In this document: positions 12,532 through 22,227 of the stretch, piece by piece
Layout: the number at the start of each line of letters is the position of its first letter
Numbering within the stretch: the stretch's first letter is position 1
Assembly: GCA_036898135.1 (NCBI GenBank)
Contig: JBAHVR010000282.1
Span: forward strand, 510,386-574,385
DNA length: 64,000 nt
Source: Oncomelania hupensis
Taxonomy: Eukaryota > Mollusca > Gastropoda > Littorinimorpha > Pomatiopsidae
Reading direction: 5' to 3'
Translations under genes and position numbers: made by a program
Notes under the pieces: generated by a model
What the model was told of the DNA's origin: nothing
The model's input: only the letters and a program-made list of their open reading frames with translations
Databases searched by the model: none

Positions 12532-14846
12532 TACCAAGGATCGGGATGGGGTGGTACGTGTAGGTAAAAGGGGGCTACGGGTAGGTTTAAAGGGGCATGG
12601 GTAGGCATAACGGGGATACGGGTATCTATAAGGGGGTATGGTGATGGTCGATTCCTTTCATCCATACCTGCGAAACGATCAACGGGGAAGTATCAAGGAG
12701 GGTACAGTTAGGAACCAAGGGGGTATGGAAGGAATCAAGGGGGTATGGGGAGGTATCAAGGGGTTCGGGGAGGTATCAAGGGGGTATGATGAGGCATCAT
12801 GGGGGGGGGGGACGGGGAGATATCAGGGGGGGGGGGGTATGGTGAGGTATCAAGGGGGATATGGGGAGGTATCATCGTCCAAATGAAACTCGCAGACAAA
12901 AGTTCTCTCTGTCTACATTTTAAACAGCATCATGTGTACCCTGGCTTGCCAGGGTACAAAAACCACTAGTGACTAAATAAATGTGGATGAAGAAAAATAC
13001 AAGTTACAATTACTGAATTAGGCTTGAGCTCAACACAAACTGAGAGATTGGTCCTTTTTGTGATGTCACTTACGTCGAGCGGGGAAAAGCGAAAAGTTTC
13101 CGGTAATCTCCGGAATTACCCGTGAGTCATCACTACCCAACAGCTACACTTTAAGCGAGATCTAGAGAAGCAAAACTGTAAAGCATTTCAGTTACAATCG
13201 CAATACAGTTTTAACAACAAACAAACAAAAACACACAAATTATGACAAGCATTAAAGAAAAAAGAAAGAAATGACTTCTATATAGCTCACTTATAAGCTC
13301 AGAGAGCTTTTCAAAGCGCTGGCCACTACTATCCAGCAATCACAAAATAGTTTGCTGAAGTCCTATCACAGTTCTCCATTATGCTGAGATTGGGAATAAT
13401 CACGCCTTAAGACCATCAAAATCACGCCTTAGAATCGCTGATCAGCTGTGAAGAATTGGTCTTAAATGTTACAATTGGTGCAAAAAGCATGTCTGAAAAA
13501 AACAATATACAGCGTGAAAAGATCCTGAAGGTATATTCCGTTCCAAAATTAACACGGCCATGGGACTAAATTAGCTCGATGTTCACTGGTTTATCTTTTG
13601 CACTATCAACCAATCACAAAGCTCCTAAATCATCTTGCTACGATTGGGAAGTGACATCATAGTTTGATGTGATGTAAATTTGTGATGCATCGTATGCTGA
13701 GGTTACTTCCCTTGTTTCACTACGAAACCATCAATCATGACATACTTCCATCTGTTTTTTCCCGCTCATTAAAATGCTTAACAAGGAGAGAACAAAATCC
13801 TCTAAATGATAAAATGAAAGTGATTCCACTCCTTAGATTTACTGCAGATGGGGAGCCCTGACTATTATACGCTAATATACTTACCATATTCATCAGTATC
13901 ACAGTCAGGTTCTGTCTTCACTGTACACAACAGTGGGATATGTGGCTCCATCATGTCACTGTCAGGAGATGTTTTGCTTTCTGATTCTTCCTTTATGTTG
14001 AACTCACTGCCAATCACGTTAGCGGTACCTCTGACAATCTGTTTACTGCTGCTGTGAGAAACACGATGGCTTTCTCTTCCTGCAATTTCTAAAAAAAAAA
14101 AAAACTGCTTTCATGTGAATATTTCCTGACAGCAAGCATAATGACGAACTTGAAAGCCATCACATGAAAACTTATATGTTTTCCTCCCACCTAAATATTA
14201 CAGGTGATACAGTAAATAAACCTCCAAAGTGCAATCAAGGATGAACAAAGAACTGGTCTATTTCACTATTTCCAATTAAACAAATCCTGCAGAAACAACG
14301 TTGCCGTAGTTAAGATCCAGCACCCAGCATTCACTGCACAGTCCACACAAAAGGTCAGGAAAAAAACAAACTATTTTGTTGGTGTCAGGGTGTGGGTGTG
14401 CTAAACCTGACATTTATTTTAATCCTTTTCTGTGGTACCATTCTTCAAGGAGCGCTGATGTTAACATTTGCCACCACTTTGTGACATCTCAAATGAAAAA
14501 AAAAATTTACATTGCAGTAAAATACATTTTAAACAAGGACAAAATAAACGATGAGCCATTCAATTCACATAACAGTAATACGAGACTGACAGAGCTTTCC
14601 TTTTGACTGGCGTGGAAATTATATTTTTTTGTATAGGTTGATACCACGATGTTGATCTTAATTGTCCTGTATTGGCTGTAGTTGTAAAATGCCAGTTTCC
14701 ATGTTCAATGATGAATGTTTCAACACCGGAGCCAACTCACCTTGCGCATGCCACGCTTGCAATCTCATCCAGTCTACCACTGGTTCCTCAGCACTGTCAA
14801 TCCCCAGCTTCGCCTCAGACAGCACTGGACTGTTTTCGTTCTTCAT
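5192..14846 (-). CDS. 5' exons of zinc-finger-type gene, minus-strand copy
   Basis: Four exons join in frame. Exon 1 is 14741-14846 (ATG at 14846; starts MKNENSPVLSEAKLG, ends WHAQ), exon 2 is 13885-14088, exon 3 is 9365-9444 and exon 4 is 5192-5255. All have GT/AG borders and the phases 1, 1 and 0 fit. The product is acidic and carries repeated VKTE/VKTEPD motifs (TVWVKTERY, TVKTEPDCD, KVKTEPDSD), which match the sumoylation consensus and resemble N-terminal parts of C2H2 zinc-finger proteins. The DNA-binding array is not present on this strand. Introns are enlarged by a Kolobok-like element, a T/G-rich element and two minisatellites. An inverted paralogue lies at 42471-48074. Whether it is expressed is unknown. 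Confidence 0.6.
5285..6001. repeat. 38-bp minisatellite, about 18 copies
   Basis: The unit reads CTGTACCACACAGTTAATG followed by TGTTGAAGTGCTGTAATGA, with variants (GCCGCAATGA, TTAAAGTGCTGTAATTGC). Higher-order blocks of several units recur. The unit resembles single-copy intron sequence at 4268, 24907 and 25857 (ATTACTGTACCA...GTGTTGAAGAT), so the array probably grew from this gene's own intron. Confidence 0.93.
6005..6160. other. Unassigned hairpin-rich insertion between two minisatellites
   Basis: The stretch carries GGGGAGGGGAGGTTC near 6020 and its partner GAACCTCCCC near 6127, giving a long imperfect hairpin with GGTTCCTGAAC and GGTTCAATAACC inside. GGCCTGA at 6004 and CAGGCC at 6153 may be its ends. 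No coding sequence. Confidence 0.4.
6224..8821. mobile_element. 2.6-kb T/G-rich element inserted in minisatellite, 5-bp TSD
   Basis: It starts TGTGCACGCCGTTC and ends GCGCGCACA, whose complement is TGTGCGCGCC. The direct repeat TGGAC flanks both sides (6219-6223 and 8822-8826). The 42-bp minisatellite unit occurs on both sides (6170-6223 and 8822-9380). The plus strand is markedly rich in T and G throughout. It holds a five-copy repeat of 113-119 bp (7727-8325) and no reading frame with a recognisable domain. The class of element is unknown. Confidence 0.6.
7727..8325. repeat. About 115-bp tandem repeat, five copies
   Basis: Each copy contains TGTATTGTAACGTTTTGTTT, GTTTAAGCATGACAGGCACA and GTGTGTTGTGCCCAGGGTCA, with copies beginning near 7741, 7854, 7973, 8092 and 8206. 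The first four spacings are 113, 119, 119 and 114 bp. Lengths vary through a duplicated CTTTGT. The array sits inside the T/G-rich element. Confidence 0.93.
8824..9364. repeat. 42-bp minisatellite grown from an exon/intron border
   Basis: About a dozen units read GGACTATTAGCTCAGGCTCC followed by ATTGTATAAGAGACATCAAGCT. On the minus strand each unit encodes MEPELIVQLDVSYT, giving an artefactual 108-residue frame. MEPE is the true end of exon 3 (9365-9444). In the normal exon GAG is followed by the donor GTAATA, while most units have GAGCTAATA, so the donor GT is lost. Confidence 0.9.
9445..9739. other. Intron of minus-strand zinc-finger-type gene
   Basis: This is homologous in inverted orientation to 47520-47816 of the plus locus, including the TGTGTGATCCACAC and CTTATGTGCCAGTGAACCA-type segments. 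A short upstream exon is possible (GACTATGGAT before GTGAGTG in the plus copy) but is not established. Confidence 0.55.
10106..10377 (+). pseudogene. THAP-domain pseudogene (Kolobok-associated)
   Basis: An ATG at 10106 begins MPAQMCVVGGCINRS, giving the Cys-x4-Cys start of a THAP zinc finger, followed by SLHR and an in-frame TAA, then YPKD. The conserved second half is in another frame: TRKDFSKGNAHTVVYSSHLK, where the usual Cys of C-S-x-H-F is Tyr and Phe is Leu, then FAKMLLLKPGSI. The frame shift, the stop and the lost zinc ligand make it non-functional. In intact THAP proteins this domain binds DNA; here it marks the element as Kolobok-like. Confidence 0.75.
11085..12540. mobile_element. 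Duplicated dispersed repeat with tRNA-like segments, Helitron-like start (tentative)
   Basis: A segment beginning CTGCTGTGTGCTCAAAACCAG occurs at 11197-11367 and again at 11811-11976, about 95% alike. Each is followed by a tRNA-like stretch (11391-11460 and 12008-12085) with a TGGTAGC[GT]TAGT box-A-like and a weak box-B-like sequence, then poly-T and ATT runs. The left edge TCTATATATATAAA (near 11086) resembles animal Helitron 5' ends. The end and encoded proteins were not found, so the class is uncertain. Confidence 0.4.
11697..11809. repeat. (ATT)n/(AGT)n microsatellite
   Basis: A short ATT run passes into a long AGT run with one ATT interruption. A translated poly-valine frame here is spurious. 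Confidence 0.95.
12540..12880. repeat. G-rich minisatellite
   Basis: Irregular units of about 20 bp contain GGGGGTATGG[GT]GAGGTATCAAG. Runs of four or more guanines recur along the plus strand, so G-quadruplex formation is plausible. The reading frame across it is repeat-derived. Confidence 0.85.
13155..13884. other. Intron of minus-strand zinc-finger-type gene, resumed after Kolobok
   Basis: This sequence matches the inverse of about 44520-45109 and 47486-47530 in the plus locus. The alignable landmark is the GCATTTCAGTTACAATCGC region at the left and CACAAAGCTCCTAAATCATC near 13616. No coding sequence. Confidence 0.6.
14089..14740. other. Intron 1 of minus-strand zinc-finger-type gene
   Basis: Inverted counterpart of 42577-44315 in the plus locus. 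It lacks the 1.07-kb hAT-like insertion: the empty site reads GCCATCACAT near 14157. No coding sequence. Confidence 0.65.
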
Positions 14847-15165
14847 AACAGAGCAATCAATGCAAACACTAAACTGCACAACCTCAACATGAAAAGGGGA
14901 AGTAATACCGAAAGTTTGCCAAGGGAAAAAGCTCTCCATACCATTATAAACTTATTCACTAACGTTTTAATAGAAAGACACCTGGCGTAAAGGAAGTTTT
15001 TAAAAACATATTATAAATATAATAATGCTTACCTGTGAAACATTCTTTATATCAAAGGTGAATAGAACAAGCGGCTACTAATAAATTATTCAAAGAATTA
15101 ATTCGGGACAGGAGGAGTTACCGAAAGAGGATTACAAAGCCAGATTGTCATTTACTAAATTAGTT
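14847..15165. other. Upstream flank of minus-strand zinc-finger-type gene; edge of inverted duplication
   Basis: Contains the inverse of the 42135-42470 plus-locus flank, for example TGTCATTTACTAAATTAGTTT at 15147-15167. Similarity ends where a LINE fragment begins, so the duplication boundary lies near 15165. A promoter is presumably here but no clear core element was identified. Confidence 0.55.
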
Positions 15166-15171
15166 TTGTAT

Positions 15172-16104
15172 GCCTGCACGTCTGGCATATGCCTTACAAA
15201 AGAACAAATCTTGGATAGATGGACAGAGTACTGCTCTGAACTTTACAACCACACACCAAACAGAAACCCATCAGTTCTAGCATGTCCAGAGAACCCAGTC
15301 ACTTGTCATCACTCTTCCCAAAAAAGGCAACCTTCAGGAGTGTGAAAATTACCGCACCATCAGACTCATCAGCGATCCCAGCAAGGTCCTTCTAAAATTA
15401 ATACTCAACAGTTTGAAACCCCAAGCTGAACAAACCATAGCTGAAGAACAAGCAGGATTCAGGGCAGGGTAAAGTACCACTGAACAGATTTTCAACCTCA
15501 GAATAATCTGCAAGAAATACCTTACATTACATTACAAGAAATACCTACAGCACCAATAACATCTATATCATGTGTATGTAGACTTCAAAAAGGCGTTTGA
15601 TCGAGTCTGGCATGCAGCTCTGTGGGCAACCATGAGAGTGTACAACATCAGCCCTAAAATTATTGAAGGTCATCATACAAGGCTACCAGTGCAGTCCTCC
15701 ATTAGAACGCCATCGGAAACTGGTTCAGAACAACAATCGGTGTGCATCAAGGATGTCAACTCTCTCCAATCCTCTTCAACATCTTCCTAGAGCGCATCAT
15801 GTCAGATGCCCTTGCAGATCACGAAGGCACAGTCAGCATAGGGGGTAGAGCATGCAATCTCCAACCTTCGTTTTGCGGATGACATTGATGGATTGGCTGG
15901 AGAGGAACAAGAACTTAAAACAGCTGGTGCAGAGGCTTGACACTACTTCCAGAGCCTATGGAATGGAAATAAGTGCAGAGAAGACCAAAATGATGACCAA
16001 CAACACCAATCAACATGGACATCAAAGTCCAAGGCCAATCCCCCAACACAGTGCATAGCTTCAAAAATTTGGGAGCCATTGTATTAGACACTGGGTCCCG
16101 ACAG
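15172..16104 (+). pseudogene. RTE-like LINE reverse transcriptase, decayed copy (part 1)
   Basis: Plus-strand sequence matches the reverse-transcriptase region of the LINE at 54460-56905: SGICLTKEQ, DRWTEYCSELYNHTPN, DFKKAFDRVWHAALWAT and LRFADDIDGLAGE-like segments in shifting frames. A deletion joins the ACPEN segment directly to TCHHSSQ, removing about 215 bp present in the other copies. A small duplication containing TTACATTACATTACAAGAAA lies at 15523-15545. The catalytic FADD motif survives only in a broken frame. The copy is split by the element at 16105-18324. Confidence 0.85.
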
Positions 16105-16560
16105 CTAACTTGTTTTTTCCAAACTAGTTCCAGTCATTTGCTGAAAAAGGCAATCACCGAAGTCGAACGAAGCTCTCTGATGCATTATGAAATGATGTTT
16201 GCATGACTATGACTAGTTACAACATTAAAATGATCGCTGTTGCTTCTAATTCTGTTCAATTTACACAGATTAGGATTTTGCAACAGTAAACTTTGTTAAG
16301 ATGAGCATAAGTTTTATCGACCATATTTAATTGTTGCGTCCCTTGATTTTGTTAGTTCTCACCAGTAGGCTAATAATAGCATTCCCCATTTACTGCATAG
16401 ACACTGTTATATACAGTACATAGGCCTATTCTACATGATAACAGTATAAGTCAGTCTCCGAGCAGCGAAGAAGCTTCATTAGCTGAATATAATTATTAGG
16501 CCTGTATTGTTTGTTTTATACGTAAATAAATGTATAAACTATATCTATTCTAATTAATAC

Positions 16561-16714
16561 CAGGGATGGATTTAACCGGAAATTACCGGTTTTTTACCGG
16601 TTTGAGAATAAAAATACCGGTTGAAAAATTAGTAGCCGGTAGAGCCTACCGGTTCTTATTTTGTTTCACTGGTTTCAAAAATAAAGGAAAAGAGAAAGAA
16701 AAACAAGAGAAATG

Positions 16715-16768
<54 letters not shown>

Positions 16769-17262
16769 CTGAGAGTCAGCCAGCCAGCCAGCCACGCTGA
16801 TTATATGTGTTTAGGGAGTGTAGACGAGAGGGCTGCGAATGCGTTCAGTAGCCTTGCCATATTCTTTGAGGTAATTAATACAGAATGATTAAAGCATTGG
16901 CAGGCGCAAGGCTATCGTGAATAAGGATAAATTAAACTCGTGCACTTTTCGATTTTTTCTTTCCTCATGCTCGTCAGTTTGTATTGCGACAGTGGCAGAT
17001 AGACTAGTAATAATGAAGAAGCAAAAATCTTTTTTCATTTTTTGCTAAGGGGGAGAGGGGCGATAAAAGAAGTTTATGTGAAGACGAAGATGTTTCTAAT
17101 GAAACAGAAAGTGCATTAACAGAGTCGCCATCTACTTATATAAAATAGTGACGCATTATTAAGCTTTGCTATGGGTCATACCGGTTTCCATGACTGGCCT
17201 ACCGGTTTGCGTTCGAGTGGGTTTGTTTACTGTCACTTCGTACCGGTTTTGCAAATCCCTAG
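16561..17262. mobile_element. Possible hAT-type MITE rich in ACCGGT
   Basis: It starts CAGGGATGGATTTAACCGG. A partly matching inverse, ACCGGTTTTGCAAATCCCTA, ends near 17261. Several ACCGGTTT copies lie at both ends, and a GA microsatellite (16718-16765) is inside. No target duplication could be matched, so boundaries are tentative. Confidence 0.4.
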
Positions 17263-18120
17263 GACGATCACTGTAATACAATTTAGGCCTATACTTTATA
17301 GTATTTGAATCTTTAAATTTCCGGAGAAGGACGAGTAAGCTAAGCGAAATCTTTTTTTTTTTCATAACTCGAGATCAGAGTTAAATAGTTTGTTAGGTTA
17401 TTCATTGCTTACAGGGTCCATTGGACTGCAAAGAGCTGAATCAGGACCACAAAATCAAGGCCATAACTTCGCTAATAGCAGTAGTAGTAGTAGTAAGCAG
17501 CACATTTAATTAGTAAAAACTTAAAGTTATTTATTTATTTAGTTTTGTTTGTTATTATTTGTTATTATTATTATCATTATTTACTTTTTTTTAAAAATAG
17601 TGTGCTGCTGTGCGTGCTCAATGGTGTAAATTTGGTCAGCGACATTTTGTTTGTTTTTGCTGAAGTTGGGTGTAGCCTGAAATATTCAGATGGTGTAACT
17701 GGTTATTTTTTCTTATCAATTAACCAAAGTTTTCAGATGATTTATGGAAATGTCCGCCTGCCACGCAACATGTCTTTATACGCGTTTCTCATTAAAATAC
17801 ATAAAACAAATTCACTGTATCAGTTAAAAAGACTAATATTAGTTCAATAAATAATTGTTTGGTGCCTGCAATAAAAATGTCAGTTTTTTGAGACCATTAT
17901 AAACTTGCTCTGCCTTGTTGTGTTGAAGGGATATCAACGTGTCCATAGAGCTTTACAATTTTGTCTTGGTTTTATTATTGATATAGATGTGAAATATCGT
18001 TATATGTGTGCATTATGTGTTATGTATTATTCTGCTCTTTATTACTAATTGTGTCAGTACATTAATCATAAAATAATAATAATACAAACTGCTTCAAAAT
18101 GTGAATCTCGACTTGACTTA
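17263..18120. other. AT-rich interior of TIR element, no gene seen
   Basis: Low-complexity ATT and TTTA stretches. The frame at 17545-17850 shows no recognisable domain and is not called. Confidence 0.5.
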
Positions 18121-18324
18121 CAGCTTGCAGCTGTGCAGATCGAAACAGAATTATATCTAGATACAACAGCGGCTATTTTTATGCAAGGACGTTTCACGTA
18201 GTCCTGCAAGCATTCGTTCGTAAAACATCGGATAGATTCGCTCGACTCGGAGAGCTTTGTTCGACTTTGATAATTGCCATTTTCGGCGAATGACTGGAAC
18301 TACTTTGGAAAAAACAAGTTCGCG

Positions 18325-18690
18325 TCCTGACAGGAAGTCCTCTCCAGGATAGCACAAACAACTGCTGCCCTGGCAAGGTTGAAGCCCATTTGGAAAGACA
18401 AGACCATCAGTCTACATTCCAAGATAAGGCTGCTGCTCTCCCTTGTCATCTCCATCTTCCTATACGCTTGCAAAACCTTCACAGCAAATCTACAATGAAG
18501 AATACAAAGCATAGACTATAACACTTTCCTATACACTTGCAAAACATGGACCTTCACAGCAGATCTACAATGAAGAATATAAAGCATGGACTATAATACT
18601 TTCCTATACACTTGCAAAACATGGACCCTCACAGCAGATCTACAACGAAGAATACAAAGCATGGACTATAAAACTTTCAAAGATGAAGAT
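18325..18690 (+). pseudogene. RTE-like LINE reverse transcriptase, decayed copy (part 2) with 76-bp tandem repeat
   Basis: The interrupted LINE resumes with sequence matching 56455-56650 (RIAQTTAAL..., KPIWKD, LLLSLVISIFLYAC). From about 18462 a unit of about 76 bp containing CCTATACACTTGCAAAACAT and CAGATCTACAA[TC]GAAGAATA is repeated three times. This duplicates the LYACEAWTLTADLQRRIQSM-coding region. The reading frame is destroyed. Confidence 0.8.
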
Positions 18691-19260
18691 AAAAAAGGTG
18701 GGAATGGGGTTTGGGAGAGAAAATGGAGGAGGGGGTGGGGGGTGAACTGCCTGATTACTTCCTACCTCATCACTAAGAAAATAACACTGAAGTCAGACTT
18801 CAGTCAGAAAAGTGCAGGAAACACAACCCCCAAATTAACAGACATCATACAAGTGCATTTTTGCACTTGTACCTCATTAAAGGGCTGTTTCCTTTTGTAC
18901 GACACGATGCGACACGACACGACAAAACTCAGCTGCGATTATTCGGATGCGAATACTCGGACGACAAAATCGTGTTGCGTGTTTCCATTACATGCGATAA
19001 ATCGGCCCGACAAAAAATAAACCCCGCGCTTTTTTTGTTTACAAAATGGCACCGGTTGCTTCCAAGATTGATGTGCTCAGTGCTTGCCACCGCGACAACA
19101 CTGTCGTGGTGGTAGCCATCGCTCTACTGGCGTTGACACAGATAAAGCCAGCGAAGAAGAAAAGAAAGCACAGATTTTGGGTTCACGAAATTCTGAAAAA
19201 AAGATTAGAACAAGGAGCTTTTCGTTTGGCTACGGAGTTAGTAATTCATGACTCTAAGTT

Positions 19261-19400
19261 CAAAGAATTTCTGCGCCTGACAAGGGAGCAATTTGCTGTC
19301 GTGCTGCATCTTATTGAAGGCGACCTGGAGCAAAGAATTTCTGCGCCTGACAAGGGAGCAATTTGCTGTCGTGCTGCATCTTATTGAAGGCGACCTGGAG
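19261..19400 (+). repeat. Exact 70-bp tandem duplication in transposase exon 1
   Basis: Both units begin CAAAGAATTTCTGCGCCTGA and end GCGACCTGGAG, with no mismatch seen. 70 is not a multiple of three, so the coding frame is lost. Confidence 0.97.
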
Positions 19401-19615
19401 CGAACGAGCTCTGTCAGAGTGCCCATATCTCCCCGTGAACGCTTGACGGTCTGCCTGAGGTAAGTTCTTAATTGTATTTAAAGAATCGATCCCGCAGTGG
19501 GGTACTGCAGCTTTTGAAATTAAAGGCCCCCCCTCCCCCCCTTCACGAGTAGGGTGAAGAGTTTACTCTCTCCTCTCTATTGGTTCGCGCCCCCATCCCA
19601 CCCCTACCCCTATAT

Positions 19616-19745
19616 TATGACGGCTTACTGATGTCAAAAGCACATAATTATAATTATGTTAACATAATTATAATTATGTTGACATAATTATAATTATGTT
19701 AACATAATTATAATTATGTGCTTTTGATATCAGTAAGCCGTCATA
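19616..19745. mobile_element. 130-bp hairpin MITE in Harbinger intron
   Basis: TATGACGGCTTACTGATGTC at the left is complementary to GATATCAGTAAGCCGTCATA at the right, with one mismatch. The middle repeats ACATAATTATAATTATGTT, so almost the whole element folds on itself. The direct repeat CTATAT flanks it (19610-19615 and 19746-19751). Confidence 0.85.
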
Positions 19746-20782
19746 CTATATCGCCCTTCACTCCCAAACTGAAACACGCTGTCTATGCCTGTGTTTCGCA
19801 TTGCCAGGCGATTCAATCTACGTTTGAATTGTTATTTGTCTGCAGATACTTGGCAACAGGGGAGAGTTACCGGTCATTAGCTTTCCAGTTCCGGATTGGT
19901 GTCACCACGGTCAGCAGGATAGTAGCGGAGGTTTGTGAGGTCTTGTGGATTCACCTCTCTCCTGATTATTTGGCAGCGCCGTCGACGAGCTACGACTGGC
20001 TCCTTGTGGCTGAGAATTTTGAGAAGAAATGGCAGTTTCCACATTGTCTCGGAAGCCTTGACGGCAAACATGTCGTCATGAAAGCCCCAGGAAATTCAGG
20101 GTCCCTGTACTTTAACTACAAGGGGACATTTTCCCTTGTACTTATGGCCCTTGTAGACGCCAATTTGCGATTTCTTGCTGTTGACATCGGCGCCTATGGC
20201 CGCAATAGCGACGGCGGTGTTTTGTCACGATCGTCGATGGGGAGGGCGTTCTCAAAGAATGCTCTCAACTTTCCTGAGGACTCGCCCTTGCCAGGTGCCC
20301 CAGGACTGGGGAAGCTGCCATATGTCATTCTTGCCGATGAGGCGTTTCCACTGACCACATACATGATGAGACCGTTCCCTGGAAAACGTACGTCACTGGC
20401 GCAAAAGTGTTTCAACTATCGCCTCTCACGCGGCAGAAGGATCGTTGAGAACGCCTTTGGCGTGTTGGCAGCGAGGTGGCGTGTGTTCCACACGAAAATA
20501 GCAGTCCAACCAGCAACAGCACGAAGCATCGTGAAAGCAACCCTTGTGCTTCACAATATGCTTCAAGCCCAAACTACACCAGCGCAAGTCACCTGCCTCC
20601 TGGAGGAGGTGAGGGGGGTGCCCATTCAAGGTCTGGTCAGCATTCAACGCACCGGAAACCGAGGAGCGCGCCAGGCTGTCCAGGTGAGAGAGCTCTACAT
20701 GGACTACTTCACAAAGTACTGTCCGGTGCCGTGGCAGTTGAACCACGTCCAACGGGGAAGTCTTGGCCTAGACGACCAGTAG

Positions 20783-20883
20783 AGCAGTTCAAATCCCAAA
20801 GCCGACCTCTCTCGTCTTGGATTCTCTATTACCACCGATCGATGGTGTGTGTGTGTGTGTGTGAGACAGAGAGAGAGATTGAC

Positions 20884-20923
<40 letters not shown>

Positions 20924-21417
20924 ACAGAGAGAGACCTATGGTGGGCGTTTCAGACGGTCACCCATCCAAGTCATAACGGTCGTGTCTAATGTTGCTTAAC
21001 TTCAATTCAGCATATAAGTAACGTAGTGAAACCACAGGATGTTCAAGTGGGTGTGTGTGTCGGAGTGTTTTGTGTTTTTTTTTTCTTTGTCGTTTTTATT
21101 TTTTATTTTATCACAATATACTGTACCTGGCCCTGTCATTGTAGGCATCCAAAAAGCTTAGCGTCGACGCCCATCTCCAATGCTTTTGTGGCTTGGCACC
21201 CGCCCCACTACGCTTTTCTTTTTCTTTTTTATTTCTGGTGTAGGAATCGCGAAGGGGTGCGGGGGTGGATGGGTGTGTGCGTTTGCGACAACTCATACAT
21301 GTAAGAGTACTAAGCAAAGTTCAAAGTTTTATTCAATTTCAAGTAGAGTGCATACAAAAATAAACATGAACAACATTAGCCCGAACATTGTGCACTAGGT
21401 GTCTCCATGAGTAATGT
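20783..21417. other. Interior of Harbinger element between convergent genes
   Basis: Contains GT and GA microsatellites (20847-20930). The minus-strand frame at 21111-21317 is a diverged duplicate of MADF exon 2 (matching the YTRNKKEKEKRSGAGAKPQKHWRWASTL pattern in fragments), so an internal duplication of that exon probably occurred. Confidence 0.55.
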
Positions 21418-22182
21418 CTATGGCCTGTACAGTTCTGTCATTGCCATGCCATAGGCAACACTAATGGAGGCACTTTCTTCACTTGTAACAGTGCATGCAG
21501 GAACAGTCTGTGTCACTGTCAGAGGCAGGGGGGTAATGGGGATAGTGAGAGGGGTGTTCTCAGCATTGAAAAGCAGCTGTTGCACTTGGACTTGAACAAG
21601 GGCCTGAATGTTGAGAGGCAACATGCGCACTCTGGACGCGCAACTGTCGAAAAATTTATCCAAGGCGTCTCCGTGGGCATTTACTAGGTGGCTTTCAATC
21701 ACCTTTTGGCTGTTGCTGTGGCCGACGAGCAAATCGTCAATCGCTTTAAATACCTTGGTGCTTTGGTTCTCTTCTCCTGTCTGCCGGCTGCGTTTGGCAC
21801 CACTATGAGTCGGACCTCTCGGCTTACGGGGTGCAGGCGGTGGCATTATGGTCCTTTCGCTGCTCCTGATAAAAAAATAAGTTAATTTGTAATGTTACGT
21901 GTAAAATCATAAACAATAAATAGTGGAAAAAAGATGCGATGCAGGAGCCTGATTTGACGAGGTCCGGACACTGATTCTAACGTACCACTCAGTTTTCTGA
22001 GCGGTAGAAGCGGAATCTAATTTATAAACTGTATATTTATAAATATTGGTATATAATTATCTATTTTCTAAAGTAATGCAGTGTAAATACTAAGTGCACT
22101 TAAGTAATATCAAACTTTTGAACAATGTACAAGTACAGTGTATCCCGCCTTCACTATGGATTTAGTCATGTACCTCGCGCAC

Positions 22183-22227
<45 letters not shown>

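Larger units (their letters stand above)
9744..13150. mobile_element. Kolobok-like element, TTAA TSD, 16-bp TIR
   Basis: AGTGTAGCTGTTGGGT at 9744-9759 is exactly complementary to 13135-13150, and TTAA lies immediately outside each end (9740-9743 and 13151-13154). A THAP-type pseudogene is next to the left end (10106-10377). TTAA target duplication plus THAP proteins is characteristic of Kolobok. The paralogous plus locus near 47530 lacks this insertion, reading through CTCACGTAAGTATATTAC. The element has been invaded by microsatellites and a possible Helitron-like segment. No transposase core remains. Confidence 0.8.
16105..18324. mobile_element. 2.2-kb TIR element inserted into LINE, 9-bp TSD
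   Basis: The left end CTAACTTGTTTTTTCC and the right end, inward CGCGAACTTGTTTTTTCC, continue as imperfect inverted repeats for about 100 bp (including AGTTCCAGTCATT[TC]GC[TC]GAAAA). The LINE is interrupted at TCCCGACAG (16096-16104) and resumes with TCCTGACAG (18325-18333). The uninterrupted LINE at 56452 reads through this site once. The right terminal region is related to a frame at 48645-48867. No transposase is recognised. Confidence 0.75.
19046..20782 (+). pseudogene. Harbinger transposase (DDE nuclease), inactivated
   Basis: Exon 1 (19046-19459, donor GTAAGT) and exon 2 (19846-20782, acceptor TCTGCAG) encode a PIF/Harbinger DDE transposase, the enzyme that cuts and joins the element's ends. 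The catalytic signatures are intact in exon 2: first Asp in SLDGKHV, second in LADEAFPL, Glu in RIVENAFG. Helix-turn-helix-like sequence (SYRSLAFQFRIGVTTVSRIV) precedes them. Exon 1 contains an exact 70-bp tandem duplication (19261-19330 and 19331-19400), which shifts the frame and brings a stop after AASY. Without the repeat the exon lengths sum to 1281 bp, a multiple of three. The intron holds a hairpin MITE. Partner gene: the MADF protein on the opposite strand. Confidence 0.88.

Noticed and set aside
19046..19387. Independent 113-residue gene
   Set aside because: It is exon 1 of the Harbinger transposase, ended early by the 70-bp duplication.
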